Below, in pieces: positions 1 to 8,861 of a stretch of 64,000 bases of DNA (position 1 is the stretch's first letter; every line of letters begins with the position of its first letter). The translations under genes and the position numbers were made by a program. The notes beneath the pieces are model-generated. The model was not told where the DNA came from. It made no database searches and saw only the letters and a program-made list of their open reading frames with translations. Source of the stretch: Pseudovibrio sp. Alg231-02 (lineage in GTDB: Bacteria > Pseudomonadota > Alphaproteobacteria > Rhizobiales > Stappiaceae); the NCBI RefSeq assembly GCF_900143565.1, contig NZ_FREX01000002.1, positions 372,001 to 436,000 on the forward strand, in the 5' to 3' direction.

Positions 1-1
1 T

Positions 2-1144
2 GTGAGCGTGATGGGCGCTTATGCGCTTTCTGATTTGGTATTGGAAGAATCCGGTCTGCTGACAGTGACGGTTCTTGGGCTGGTGCTTGGTAACTCTCGT
101 CTTGCCAGTCTTGAAGAGCTGAAACGGTTTAAGGAAGCCGTCACGATCATTCTGGTGTCTTCAGTATTCATTGTTTTGACGGCTTCGGTTCAGCTTGGCA
201 GTCTTGCGGAGTTTGGGTTGGAGGATTTGGCATTTATTCTGGTGCTGTTGTTCGTGATCCGGCCTATTTCGGTTTGGGTTGGAACCATTGGTGCTCACTT
301 GAGCTGGAAAGAACGTTTGCTGGTTGGGTGGATTGCGCCACGCGGTATTGTGGCCGTTGCGGTTTCCGGCTTGTTTGCAAGGTCGCTTGTTGAGCATGGG
401 GCTCCTGATGGAGAGCGGTTGGCGGTTTTGTCGTTTGCCGTTGTGGTTGCCACAGTGTTTGCGCACGGGTTTTCGCTTGGGCCGTTTGCACGATGGCTGG
501 GGCTTTCCAGCCATACGGGGCCGGGATTGCTGATTGTGGGAGCGAGCCGGTTTAGCGTAGCACTTGCGACCAAGCTGAAAACGCTGGATGTTCCGAGCCT
601 TACCGTTGACCGTAACTGGGGTAAGCTGCGGCTTTCGCGCAATGCCGGGCTTACGAACCATTATGGCGAGGTTCTTTCTGAGGAAGTTGAGAATGAGCTT
701 CCGCTTGAGAATTACAGCGTTTTGCTCGCTGTGACTGACAATGACGATTACAACGCGCTGGTGACCACAAACTTTGGACCGCTTATGGGGCGAGGGGAGG
801 TGTATCAGTTTGCACCCTCAGAAGAGCAAAGCGAGAAGGAAAAGTTTCGCCGTGTTGTGACGCTTGGCGGTCGTCCCTTTCTGACACCAGAGCACAGTTA
901 TAATGACCTTGAAACGAAGATCCGTGAAGGCTGGTTCATCAAAGCCAGTGAGTTGACAGATACTTATGGCTGGACCGAGTTTCAGGAGGCTTTGCCGGAG
1001 ACGGCTATTGTGCTGATGTTGATAGACCCGACCAAGAAGCTTCGCCCGCTGAATGGCACCAAGGCTGCGATGCCGATTGCTGGTTCAACAATACTTAGCC
1101 TTGTTCCCTGCGAATATGCAGCAGAGCGCGAGAAAACCTCGTGA
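2..1144 (+). CDS. NhaP-type Na+/H+ antiporter with RCK-like C-terminus (5' truncated)
   Basis: This is the C-terminal part of a cation:proton antiporter of the inner membrane; the start lies before the window, and the GTG at position 2 is only the first in-frame start codon. Residues 1-165 are strongly hydrophobic, with several transmembrane helices and the charged APRGIVA motif typical of NhaP/CPA1 exchangers. From about residue 172 a soluble Rossmann-like domain follows (LLIVGASRFS), then an acidic VTDNDDYNALV segment, resembling TrkA-N/RCK domains that bind nucleotides and gate transport. The substrate ion, Na+ or K+, cannot be told. prmA follows 89 bases downstream on the same strand with its own ribosome site. 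Confidence 0.85.
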   Translation: MSVMGAYALSDLVLEESGLLTVTVLGLVLGNSRLASLEELKRFKEAVTIILVSSVFIVLTASVQLGSLAEFGLEDLAFILVLLFVIRPISVWVGTIGAHLSWKERLLVGWIAPRGIVAVAVSGLFARSLVEHGAPDGERLAVLSFAVVVATVFAHGFSLGPFARWLGLSSHTGPGLLIVGASRFSVALATKLKTLDVPSLTVDRNWGKLRLSRNAGLTNHYGEVLSEEVENELPLENYSVLLAVTDNDDYNALVTTNFGPLMGRGEVYQFAPSEEQSEKEKFRRVVTLGGRPFLTPEHSYNDLETKIREGWFIKASELTDTYGWTEFQEALPETAIVLMLIDPTKKLRPLNGTKAAMPIAGSTILSLVPCEYAAEREKTS

Positions 1145-1233
1145 GTACTGGCTTTTCGGTGCTGCACCTTCTATACGCCTAGGCAAAGGTTTTCACTGAG
1201 TTTTGATGGCTCATCGTAACTAAGGGATTTTGC

Positions 1234-2136
1234 ATGGACACGATCCGGGTTCGCATTCCGGCACCTGAGGCTGAAGCAAAAGCACTCTCCGATATTATGG
1301 AGGCGCGCTTTGAAGATGACGGGTTCCCAGTTGCCGTCTTTGAAAGCTCCAAGGACGGAAAAACTTGGACCGCAGAAGTGCTGGTTCTGGAATCTACGGT
1401 TGATGACGCAATCAATCTGGTTGAAATGCGTTTGTTTGATCAGTTTGAAGGCGGCGTTATTCCAAGCTTTGCTGAAGTTGAGGCGCTGCCTGACATCAAC
1501 TGGGTTGCCAAATCCCTTGAAGGTTTGAAGCCGGTTCGTGCGGATCGGGTTATCGTTCATGGTGCGCATGATCGTGATGCTGTCGGCCAGTCTGACATTG
1601 GTATCGAGATTGAAGCAGCGCAGGCTTTTGGTACCGGTCACCATGGTACGACTGAAGGTTGCCTTTTGGAGCTTCAGCGCTTGTTGAAGCGGCACAAATA
1701 CCACCGTATGCTTGATTTAGGCACCGGAACGGGTGTTCTGGGCATTGCACTTGCTAAGCTGACCAGCTCTGAAGTTCTGGCGACCGACATCGATCCTATT
1801 GCAGTGGAAGCTGCGATTGATAATGCGCGCAAGAACAATGTGGGGCCTCACTTCAAAGCCTTCACCGGTGCTGGTGTAGATGACCGCCGCTTTAATGAGT
1901 TTGGCCCGTTTGATCTGGTTGTTGCCAATATTCTTGCAAGACCGTTGATGCAGATGTCCGCTAAACTGTGCGCTCACCTTGCGCATAAGTCTACGCTGGT
2001 TCTGTCCGGCTTGCGGATTGAGCATGGTCCACGGATCATCTCGGCGTATGGACAGCAGGGATTGAAGCTTGTGCATCGCCGCGAGATTGAAGGATGGCTG
2101 ACGCTGACCTTTGCCAAAGGCAATTGGGACTCGTAA
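1234..2136 (+). CDS. prmA: Ribosomal protein L11 methyltransferase
   Basis: PrmA trimethylates lysines and the N-terminus of ribosomal protein L11 using S-adenosylmethionine in the cytoplasm. The 300-residue protein has the family length. The SAM-binding glycine loop LDLGTGTGVLG is at about residues 160-170, followed by an acidic residue region (ATDIDPIAVEAA) and the substrate-side motif VVANILARPL near residue 229, equivalent to the NPPY-like motif. The ATG at 1234 is the likely start. A strong terminator follows at 2261-2291, so it is probably transcribed alone or with the antiporter upstream. Confidence 0.95.
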   Translation: MDTIRVRIPAPEAEAKALSDIMEARFEDDGFPVAVFESSKDGKTWTAEVLVLESTVDDAINLVEMRLFDQFEGGVIPSFAEVEALPDINWVAKSLEGLKPVRADRVIVHGAHDRDAVGQSDIGIEIEAAQAFGTGHHGTTEGCLLELQRLLKRHKYHRMLDLGTGTGVLGIALAKLTSSEVLATDIDPIAVEAAIDNARKNNVGPHFKAFTGAGVDDRRFNEFGPFDLVVANILARPLMQMSAKLCAHLAHKSTLVLSGLRIEHGPRIISAYGQQGLKLVHRREIEGWLTLTFAKGNWDS

Positions 2137-2151
2137 GGTCTGGCAGCTTGC

Positions 2152-2250
2152 TAAAGCAGTTCGCATTTAAATGGAAACGCATGAACTGCTTTAGCCTTTG
2201 TTTTTGCGTATCTCCGAAAACCGGTTTCCACTTTTTGGAGATACGCTGCA
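2152..2250. repeat. RIME-like intergenic mosaic repeat, copy 1
   Basis: Two adjacent inverted repeats. The first pairs AAGCAGTTCGC with GC.TGAACTGCTT. The second pairs GCGTATCTCC with GGAGATACGC around the core GAAAACCGGTTTCCACTTTT. The second core recurs with variation at 34313-34417 and 51293-51389. This layout matches the RIME elements known from rhizobia. It lies just after prmA. Confidence 0.7.
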
Positions 2251-2260
2251 ATAATTCTGA

Positions 2261-2291
2261 ACCCTCATTGCTGATGCAGTGAGGGTTTTTT
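2261..2291 (+). terminator. Rho-independent terminator after prmA
   Basis: ACCCTCA and TGAGGGT pair, with inner TGC/GCA, around a TGAT loop. A run of six T follows directly. Confidence 0.85.
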
Positions 2292-2304
2292 GATGTCTGA
2301 TTGA

Positions 2305-2580
2305 AATGCAAAAAAACAAAAAACCTTTGCTTCCTGATCCGGCAAATTGGGAGGAAATTGCCGGGGAAGCAAAGGTTTTTTTGTGTGCCAAGCAACTGGG
2401 AGGAATTTGCTTAGCTTGCCAGATACTGGGAGGAGGTATCCAGCTGTATGAGTGGCATTTCTAGCGCTTTATCAGCAGCTGATGGATGCCGGCCATTTTT
2501 GTCGTGCAGATCACTTTGGGAGGAGGTGTGATCCACCGGTTTGCTTTGGGAGGGAAGCGCCCCGTCGACAAGAGGAGTTA
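2305..2580 (-). ncRNA. Candidate sRNA with five hairpins, each displaying an anti-Shine-Dalgarno loop
   Basis: Between prmA and pepP lie five short stems whose loops all contain GGGAGG on the plus strand, that is CCTCCC on the minus strand. The stems are GGCAA/TTGCC (2341-2362), AAGCAA/TTGCTT (2390-2412), GATAC/GTATC (2422-2440), GATCAC/GTGATC (2509-2533) and GCTT/AAGC (2543-2558). The first sits inside a longer stem, ACCTTTGCTTCC with GGAAGCAAAGGT (2323-2376), with A-rich and T-rich flanks on its two sides. It therefore works as a terminator for minus-strand transcription, and the other hairpins lie upstream of it in that direction. Minus-strand loops read CTCCTCCC, complementary to ribosome-binding sites, as in alphaproteobacterial anti-SD sRNAs such as the alpha-r14 family. 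A plus-strand reading (GGA loops for CsrA) is possible but fits the terminator position less well. Exact ends are estimates. Confidence 0.5.
2321..2382. terminator. Bidirectional terminator hairpin, 3' end of the candidate sRNA
   Basis: The 12-bp stem ACCTTTGCTTCC/GGAAGCAAAGGT has T-runs on both sides depending on strand and holds an inner GGCAA/TTGCC hairpin. On the minus strand it would end the five-hairpin transcript. Confidence 0.7.
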
Positions 2581-2812
2581 TCTATTATTTTAGTTTGTAA
2601 AAAAAGAGATAGTTTCGCATGACACTTATGCGTTTTTTGCATGTCTCTGTATTGTCATGATCTGAAATTGCATGGAGAACATAGCAGATCTGCGTATAAC
2701 GCATGGATTGTGTACTTCTGTATCCCCATCGTCTGAATTGAGAGCATAAATTCCTCTTAGGAGCCGTGTTTGTGTGGTTGAGTTGCGTGACGATCGGCAT
2801 TAGCCTTCCGGC

Positions 2813-4633
2813 ATGTTTCAAAGCTTTGACACAGTAAATGATAAATCTCGTGGGCCGGTTCGGTTGGCCGCTCTGCGAGACGAGCTGGCCTCGCGTGGGC
2901 TTGATGGCTTTTTGGTGCCGCGGGCAGATGCTCACCAAGGTGAGTACGTTCCTGATAGTGACTGCCGCCTTGAGTGGCTGACAGGTTTCACCGGCTCTGC
3001 TGGTATTGCTGGTGTTCTCAGTGACAAGGCAGCTGTTTTTATTGATGGCCGCTACACCATTCAGGTGCGGGATCAGGTAGACGAAGAGGCGTTTGCCTAT
3101 CGTCATCTGATTGATGAGCCGCTGACGGGCTGGCTTCGTGAGAATGCGGCAGAAGGCCAGAAGATCGGGTACGATCCGATGTTGCATCCTGTTCGTCAGG
3201 TGCGCTCCCTGAAAGCTGCCTGTGAAAAGGCTGGTGCACAGCTGGTTGCTATTGAAAGCAATCCTGTTGATGCCGTTTGGAGTGATCGCCCGGAAGCGCC
3301 GCTTGGTGCCGTGAAAATGCACGGGATGCAGTTTGCTGGTGAAAGTGCTGCAGACAAGATCAAGCGTATTGGTGAGTTGATTGCTGGAAAAGAGGCGGAT
3401 ACAGCGCTTCTGACACAGCCAGACTCCATTGCGTGGCTGTTGAACATTCGCGGTAGCGATGTGATGCATACGCCGCTGCCACTGTCTTTTGCTTTGGTAC
3501 CGACCAACGGCAAGCCATCGCTGTTTATTGATGGGCGCAAGCTTTCCAATGAAGTGCGTGATGAGTTGAGCGCTCTTGCTGATATTGCAGGACCGACAGA
3601 ACTTGCACCTACATTGAAAGCATTGGGTGCTGAAGGCAAACGGGTGCTCATTGATACCGGTCTTGCGGGTCAGGCTCTTTATGATGCGGTTGCTGACAAT
3701 GGCGGCCATGTTGTGGAAGGGCAGGAGCCAACTCTGCTGCCTAAGGCTGTTAAAAATCAGGCTGAGATTGAGGGCACAAAAGCTGCGCATCTACGTGACG
3801 GTGTTGCCTATGCTGGCTTCCTTGCATGGTTTGAGAAGACGGCGCCTCTTGGTGGCCTGACTGAAGTTGTTGTTGCTGAAAAGCTTGAGGAGTTCCGCCG
3901 TGAGACGGGTGCTTTGAAGGACATTTCTTTTGACACTATTTCAGCGGCAGGTCCTCACGGTGCGATCTGTCACTACCGTGTGAGCAACGATAGCAATCTG
4001 CCGATTGAGCTGAACAGTGTGTATCTGATCGATTCCGGTGCGCAGTACGAGGATGGCACAACAGACATCACACGTACGCTTGCTGTTGGAGCTGTGACTG
4101 CTGAGCAGTGCAAGCACTTTACGCTTGTTCTGAAGGGCCATATTGCGATTGCGACCGCGCGTTTTCCTGTTGGGACGACCGGGTCACAACTGGATACTCT
4201 GGCTCGTATCGATCTTTGGAAGCAGGGTCTCGACTTTGACCATGGCACTGGCCACGGTGTCGGCTCTTATCTGGGTGTGCATGAAGGTCCGCAGCGGATC
4301 TCCAAAGCTCCAAACAGCATCGCGCTGAAGCCGGGTATGATCCTTTCCAATGAGCCGGGTTATTACCGGGCTGATGAGTACGGCATCCGGATTGAGAACC
4401 TTGAGCTGGTGACGCCTGCTGCTGCCATTGAGGGTGGTGATCAGAAAATGCTCGGTTTTGAGCCGCTTACACTGGCACCGATTGACCTGCGTATGGTGGA
4501 TACCAAGCTTCTCTCCGCGTTTGAGCTGAACTGGCTGAATGCTTACCATGCTCGTGTGAGGGAATTGGTTGGGCCACTGCTTGATGGTGAGACCAAAGCT
4601 TGGCTGGAAGAGGCGACCCGTCCGGTTTCCTGA
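2813..4633 (+). CDS. pepP: Xaa-Pro aminopeptidase (aminopeptidase P, M24B)
   Basis: This metallopeptidase removes N-terminal residues that precede proline. It has 606 residues, the length of the long cytosolic aminopeptidase P type with two N-terminal creatinase-like domains (about 1-310) and a C-terminal pita-bread domain. The dinuclear metal ligands are visible: the aspartates in DSGAQYEDGTTDITRT, the histidine in HGTGHGVGSYLG, the glutamate in NEPGYY and the glutamate in GIRIENLEL. It stands alone between the candidate sRNA and a convergent azlCD pair, separated by a bidirectional terminator. The ATG at 2813 has no strong ribosome site in front, so the exact start is less certain. Confidence 0.93.
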   Translation: MFQSFDTVNDKSRGPVRLAALRDELASRGLDGFLVPRADAHQGEYVPDSDCRLEWLTGFTGSAGIAGVLSDKAAVFIDGRYTIQVRDQVDEEAFAYRHLIDEPLTGWLRENAAEGQKIGYDPMLHPVRQVRSLKAACEKAGAQLVAIESNPVDAVWSDRPEAPLGAVKMHGMQFAGESAADKIKRIGELIAGKEADTALLTQPDSIAWLLNIRGSDVMHTPLPLSFALVPTNGKPSLFIDGRKLSNEVRDELSALADIAGPTELAPTLKALGAEGKRVLIDTGLAGQALYDAVADNGGHVVEGQEPTLLPKAVKNQAEIEGTKAAHLRDGVAYAGFLAWFEKTAPLGGLTEVVVAEKLEEFRRETGALKDISFDTISAAGPHGAICHYRVSNDSNLPIELNSVYLIDSGAQYEDGTTDITRTLAVGAVTAEQCKHFTLVLKGHIAIATARFPVGTTGSQLDTLARIDLWKQGLDFDHGTGHGVGSYLGVHEGPQRISKAPNSIALKPGMILSNEPGYYRADEYGIRIENLELVTPAAAIEGGDQKMLGFEPLTLAPIDLRMVDTKLLSAFELNWLNAYHARVRELVGPLLDGETKAWLEEATRPVS

Positions 4634-4661
4634 GCCGCTCCTGCTTCTCATTAGGTTAAAG

Positions 4662-4690
4662 AAAACCCCGCTTCATGGAGCGGGGTTTTT
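4662..4690. terminator. Bidirectional terminator between pepP and azlD
   Basis: AAAACCCCGCT pairs with AGCGGGGTTTT around TCATGG. A-run and T-run on the two flanks serve both converging genes. Confidence 0.85.
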
Positions 4691-4692
4691 GT

Positions 4693-5016
4693 TTAGATGA
4701 CAGTGAGCGCCATTCTGAGCACGACAACACTGACAACACCCAGTGTCATGGCTGCGAGCATTGGCAAGCGCAGGGCTGCAATCGCGGTGATGGCTGTTGC
4801 TGCGGTCTCGGCGATGCCGGTTGCGAAGGCTGTTGGGGCGACGACCGACATAAGGATTGCTGGCGGAACGGCTTGCAAGGCTGCCTCAGTTCTGCCTGAG
4901 AAAGTGACGAATTTTGTCAGCACCAACCCTGCGATGCGGGTCAGGTAAGTTCCTGCAGCCATTGCCACAATGGTGAAGAGGACAAGCGGATCAACTGCGA
5001 AGACTTCTGACATCAT
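4693..5016 (-). CDS. azlD: AzlD-family branched-chain amino acid exporter subunit
   Basis: The 107-residue protein has three to four hydrophobic helices and is the small partner of AzlC in LIV-E type export of branched-chain or related amino acids across the inner membrane. Its ATG overlaps the azlC stop codon in an ATGA arrangement, so the two are translationally coupled. Family assignment rests on size, the hydrophobic pattern and the invariant pairing with AzlC. The transported substrate is not visible from sequence. Confidence 0.88.
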   Translation of the reverse strand: MMSEVFAVDPLVLFTIVAMAAGTYLTRIAGLVLTKFVTFSGRTEAALQAVPPAILMSVVAPTAFATGIAETAATAITAIAALRLPMLAAMTLGVVSVVVLRMALTVI

Positions 5017-5762
5017 GACTGAAGTGCCTCCGCAGGTTTCTGGAGCCCGTTGGTTTTTTCGTCATACTGGACTGCTGCGGCGATGACGCCTGCGATTGCG
5101 CCAGCGATTATGTACCAGGCACCTGGAACGAACTTGTGAGTGAGAACTGCTGCTAAACCGCTCGCTGCGAGGACTACGCCAGTTTTGCGGCCTTGCCAGA
5201 AGCCCATGACCAGACAGATGAAGAGGGCGGTGAACGCAAAGTCCAGACCGTAGCGGGATGGGTCGCCCATGACTGCGCCTATCAGGCTTCCGACCACTGT
5301 TGCGACTTGCCAGGTGATGAACAGGGTCAGGCCAACACCTAGATAGAAGCTGAAAGTGGTGTGATGCTTGATAGCGCGCTGTTCAGACAGAGCCCAGACC
5401 TCGTCGGCCAATATGAAGAAGCCAAGGTACTTTTGCAGGGGTGTCCAATGGCCGAGTTTGGGGGCAAGAGATGCGCTCATAAGCACATGACGCAGGTTGA
5501 TTAGGAAAGTGGAGAAGGCAATGGTGAGCCACGGGAGCGGATCGGCCCATAAATCCAGGGCGAGGAACTGAGAGCCGCCTGCAAATACGAAGGAGCCCAT
5601 CAGCAGGACTTCTAAAGGAGACATGCCCTTTTGTGCTGCGAGCGCGCCAAACAACAGGCCGATGGGTGTCGCGGCGAAAATCAACGGGAAGAATGTTGTT
5701 ACACCGAGGAAAAATTCATTGGGACCAGCGTTGATCGCTGATTTGTTCTGATTGCTTTTCAC
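5013..5762 (-). CDS. azlC: AzlC-family amino acid export permease
   Basis: The 249-residue membrane protein resembles AzlC/YgaZ, the large subunit of a two-part exporter for branched-chain amino acids. Visible family motifs include PIGLLFGALAAQKGMSPLE near residue 35, followed by GSFVFAGGSQFLALD. The start is GTG at 5762, chosen because AGGAGGG lies 5-6 bases upstream on the minus strand. The AraC regulator 190 bases upstream on the same strand may control it, but a RIME-like repeat lies between, so this link is an inference. Confidence 0.9.
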   Translation of the reverse strand: MKSNQNKSAINAGPNEFFLGVTTFFPLIFAATPIGLLFGALAAQKGMSPLEVLLMGSFVFAGGSQFLALDLWADPLPWLTIAFSTFLINLRHVLMSASLAPKLGHWTPLQKYLGFFILADEVWALSEQRAIKHHTTFSFYLGVGLTLFITWQVATVVGSLIGAVMGDPSRYGLDFAFTALFICLVMGFWQGRKTGVVLAASGLAAVLTHKFVPGAWYIIAGAIAGVIAAAVQYDEKTNGLQKPAEALQS

Positions 5763-5773
5763 AAAACCCTCCT

Positions 5774-5884
5774 AGAGCCTGTTGCGCTCATTTGCATTCA
5801 CGCCTCACGCTCTAATTTCTTTACTTTCAGCGAATTCTTGTCGTTTGATTGAATTCAATTAAACGGAACGCGCTCCAGAGCATG
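5774..5884. repeat. RIME-like repeat, diverged copy
   Basis: The first half, from AGAGCCTGTTGCGCTCA to CACGCTCT, closely matches the first half of the copy at 34313. The second half is diverged and contains GAATTC twice around an AT-rich core, ending CGCGCTCCAGAGC. Confidence 0.6.
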
Positions 5885-5952
5885 GAGTGCTTTTAAGTCA
5901 GAGAGGCCGATGTCGTCTTGAATGAAATTGCGCTTCTTGTATGCCGCTGTGA

Positions 5953-6822
5953 TTAAATGGAAATCACAGATCGCTGGAAAGCTGCTGGCGTGGTGCCTAC
6001 GCGGGATTTGAACTGCCGCGTGAGGTGGGCCTGATCCGCAAAGCCGCAGAGTGATGCCGTCTCGCTTGGAGAGGTTCCACGCACGAGCAGGCGTCTGGCA
6101 TTTCGTACCCGCACATCGGTCAGGTAGGCGTGCGGTGTTTGTCCTGTCGCTTTTTTAAAGGAGCGGATGAGGTGGTACTTTGACCGGCCCGAGATGTTCA
6201 CCAGATCATCCAGGTGAACGCTGCCCATGAAACTTTCTTCCAGATACTCTCGCGCTCGTTTGATTGCTACGGGATCTTTTGATCCTGTGATGTTGTCAGT
6301 GAAGCTGCCGTGCTTTGCGAGCATCTTGGCGAAGATCATATAGAGCGGTTCTTCGGCTTCCAGATCAATGGAACGGTTCTGTATGGACTTGTGCGCTTCA
6401 ACGAATTCCTGACAGAGCTCCGGGTCATGGACACAGGCCTCCGGGAAAAACGGTGTTCCGCTTTGTGGTTTGTCCGTCAGATCCTCAGCGATCTTCTGCA
6501 ACAGAGAGATGCTGGGGTAGGTCATCCGGTAGGTGTAGCCGTAGCCCTCCGGTATACCGTCGTGAAGCTCGAATGGATTGACGAAGACCAGATCTCCGGG
6601 ACCTGCGAATATCTGCTGTCCGCGTTGCCAGTAGCACTGACAGCCAGAGAGAATGCCACCAACAACGAACGTGTCGTGGGTGTGAGGTTCGTAAACATGG
6701 GTTCTGAAACTTGCCGCAAGACATTCCAACCCATCAAAGCGAGGCGCACACCAGAATTGTGCGTTCTCTCCCGAATTGAGCGGAGTTGCTTCTAAGGCAA
6801 TTTTTTGAGTAACCGGCTTCAT
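5953..6822 (-). CDS. AraC-family transcriptional regulator
   Basis: The 289-residue protein has an N-terminal cupin-type sensing domain (about 1-165; HTHDTFVVGG and GDLVFVNPFELHDG are typical) and a C-terminal double helix-turn-helix (about 190-285; SRSKYHLIRSFKKATGQTPHAYLTD is the first motif). Such AraC proteins with cupin domains usually sense small amines or amino acids. Its nearest downstream neighbours are azlC and azlD on the same strand, which suggests control of amino acid export; the effector is unknown. Confidence 0.92.
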   Translation of the reverse strand: MKPVTQKIALEATPLNSGENAQFWCAPRFDGLECLAASFRTHVYEPHTHDTFVVGGILSGCQCYWQRGQQIFAGPGDLVFVNPFELHDGIPEGYGYTYRMTYPSISLLQKIAEDLTDKPQSGTPFFPEACVHDPELCQEFVEAHKSIQNRSIDLEAEEPLYMIFAKMLAKHGSFTDNITGSKDPVAIKRAREYLEESFMGSVHLDDLVNISGRSKYHLIRSFKKATGQTPHAYLTDVRVRNARRLLVRGTSPSETASLCGFADQAHLTRQFKSRVGTTPAAFQRSVISI

Positions 6823-6911
6823 AGACCCAATTTATCCAGCGAAGACAAGGATGTCTTGAATGAGATTGCTGTTTTTTACGGATGGGTCAATGGAGATTAT
6901 CTGGGGTTTGG

Positions 6912-8552
6912 CTAGCGGTGCTCCTCAACATTCGCCTGAATGAGAGCTGAATTGAAGTAACGCAGAGCCTTCACGTGACTTGCGTAACCAATAACTTCCG
7001 CTGGGTTCTTGGGGTCTATGACGGGCAGGGTAGATTTGCCTGCATCATCGAAGGTCCTGAGCGCTTTTTCGAGCGTGTCGAGCGGTGCAAGGAACGGTTC
7101 TTCTGACTCTGGGTCGAAGGTGGTATCGGAGTCCGGCCTTGGCGGATCTGCGAAATCTTCAACATGAACGATGCGGACGAGCCATTTGTGGGCACCATCT
7201 TGCAACATGACACCGCGCATTTCCAGCTGCCAATGGAAGTAGGAACGGCCATGGATTGCCTGATTGAGGCCTGTTGAAACGGAGACAGCGATCAGCAGTG
7301 CAATGGACAACTCGTAACCACCTGTCAGCTCGAACACGATCATGGTGGTTGAAATTGGTGCGCCAAGGACGGCTGAGGCGACCGCTCCCATGCCTAAAAT
7401 AGCGTAGAGGCCGTGGCTGGAAGCCATTTCGGGCAGGTGATTTGCCGCGATCAGACCAAAGGCGCCACCAGTCATCGCCCCCAGATACAGCGAGGGTGAG
7501 AAGATGCCGCCGCCGAAGCGAGAGGCGAGCGTGATGGCTGTTGCTACTGTTTTCACGACGAGCAGCGAGAGCATCAATGTGAGCGGTAGTTCTGAGTTGA
7601 GCGCTCCATCTGTTGCCTCGTAGCCAACGCCAATGATTTCCGGATAGAAGACAGCGATTGAGCCAACCAATGCGCCGCCGATGATCGGGCGGAGCCAGAT
7701 TGGCATTTTGATGTTTCTGGCAAGCCAGTCTGAGCCGATCAATGCAAACTGGAACGAGATGGCAACAATCGCGCAGATGATGCCGAGCAGCACAAAAGCC
7801 GGGAATTCCCAGTATGTGTTGATCTGGTAGTGGGGCAGGATGAAGGCCACGGCTTCGCCAAAATAGAGGCGAGACACGAGCGTTCCCATAGCTGATGAGA
7901 GCACGATTGGAACGAAGGCGGACATTGCGTAGTGGCCGAGGATGACCTCATGTGCGAACAGTACGCCTGCGATTGGTGCGTTAAAGCTTGCGGAGACTGC
8001 ACTTGCGACACCTGCGGCGAGCAGGATACGCATTGTTGAATCCGGGAGTTTCAGTTTGGAGAAGACGGATGTGCCGAGTGTGGCGCCCAGATGAACCATA
8101 GGGCCTTCACGACCAGCACTGGCGCCACTGCCAAGTGAAATGACTGTGATGAGTGCGGAGCTGAGGCCGGGCCAAAAGGGCAGGCCGGTTCCACCATGAG
8201 CCCGTGCTTCAATCACGTCTGCTACGCCACCGGCACGTTGCTTCTTCTGGATCGTTTGCAGCAGGAGGCCGACAATTGCGCCGCCTATCACAGGTGCTAG
8301 AACAATGACATACCATGGTTGAGCGTTTGCCGCGCTGATCATGCGTTCGGAGACGGTACCGAGCGATAACCATTGAACCAGCCCAATGCCAATGCGAAAC
8401 AGGATCGCAGATCCGCCCACCGCTGCCCCAATGATCAACGCAAGGAGCCAGACAAGCGGGAGCCGCGATGACATGAACAAACGTAAGTTAGGTTCGACCC
8501 ATTTATAGGCTATGCGCATTGCGATTTTCAGCGGGTTAGCTTGGTTAGGCAT
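6912..8552 (-). CDS. ClC-family chloride channel/exchanger with CBS-like tail
   Basis: This inner-membrane chloride transporter of 546 residues shows the ClC selectivity motifs: GSGASAGREGP near residue 140, whose glutamate is the gating residue, and GGGIFSPSLYLGAMTGG near residue 345. About 460 residues are membrane helices, and the last 85 or so form a soluble CBS-like region (TFDDAGKSTLPVIDP). Retention of the gating glutamate allows either channel or H+/Cl- exchange. It is divergently transcribed from the FAD oxidase gene and appears single. Confidence 0.92.
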   Translation of the reverse strand: MPNQANPLKIAMRIAYKWVEPNLRLFMSSRLPLVWLLALIIGAAVGGSAILFRIGIGLVQWLSLGTVSERMISAANAQPWYVIVLAPVIGGAIVGLLLQTIQKKQRAGGVADVIEARAHGGTGLPFWPGLSSALITVISLGSGASAGREGPMVHLGATLGTSVFSKLKLPDSTMRILLAAGVASAVSASFNAPIAGVLFAHEVILGHYAMSAFVPIVLSSAMGTLVSRLYFGEAVAFILPHYQINTYWEFPAFVLLGIICAIVAISFQFALIGSDWLARNIKMPIWLRPIIGGALVGSIAVFYPEIIGVGYEATDGALNSELPLTLMLSLLVVKTVATAITLASRFGGGIFSPSLYLGAMTGGAFGLIAANHLPEMASSHGLYAILGMGAVASAVLGAPISTTMIVFELTGGYELSIALLIAVSVSTGLNQAIHGRSYFHWQLEMRGVMLQDGAHKWLVRIVHVEDFADPPRPDSDTTFDPESEEPFLAPLDTLEKALRTFDDAGKSTLPVIDPKNPAEVIGYASHVKALRYFNSALIQANVEEHR

Positions 8553-8861
8553 AATAGATTAAGCGATACGACAATGAATGATTGGCATTGTCTTTAACGA
8601 GATTCCCCGGCAAACGCCAATCAGGATATGCTCTGATCATCTGATTTTGGATCATTATTTTCGATAAGCACTGAGAAACACTTAAGGAGCTTCTTCAGGT
8701 CAGTTGGCTTGTGTGGCAATCGTCTTGCTAAAAGCTCAATAATGCTGACCACGCAGAATACTATAATTCCAATAAATGCCGAGTCGTGTCTCGAAGTTTC
8801 GACTATATGCTTGGAGGTGTGCTTCCGGGGGGAAGTATCTGGAATATAAGGGAGGTCTGTC
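8553..8861. other. Intergenic region between divergent clc-type gene and FAD oxidase gene
   Basis: About 309 bases without a convincing gene. It must hold promoters for both divergent genes. A minus-strand open frame of 80 codons with one possible membrane helix crosses it but lacks a ribosome site. GGGAGG at the right end serves the oxidase gene. Confidence 0.6.

Noticed and set aside
161-661. Minus-strand frames within the antiporter gene
   Set aside because: Shadow frames of the coding strand with biased composition and no domain.
2341-2558. CsrB-like plus-strand RNA titrating CsrA
   Set aside because: GGA loops fit, but the terminator stands at the wrong end for plus-strand transcription; kept as an alternative only.
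2585-3790. Minus-strand open frame of 401 codons
   Set aside because: It lies antisense within pepP, which has full catalytic motifs; a shadow frame.
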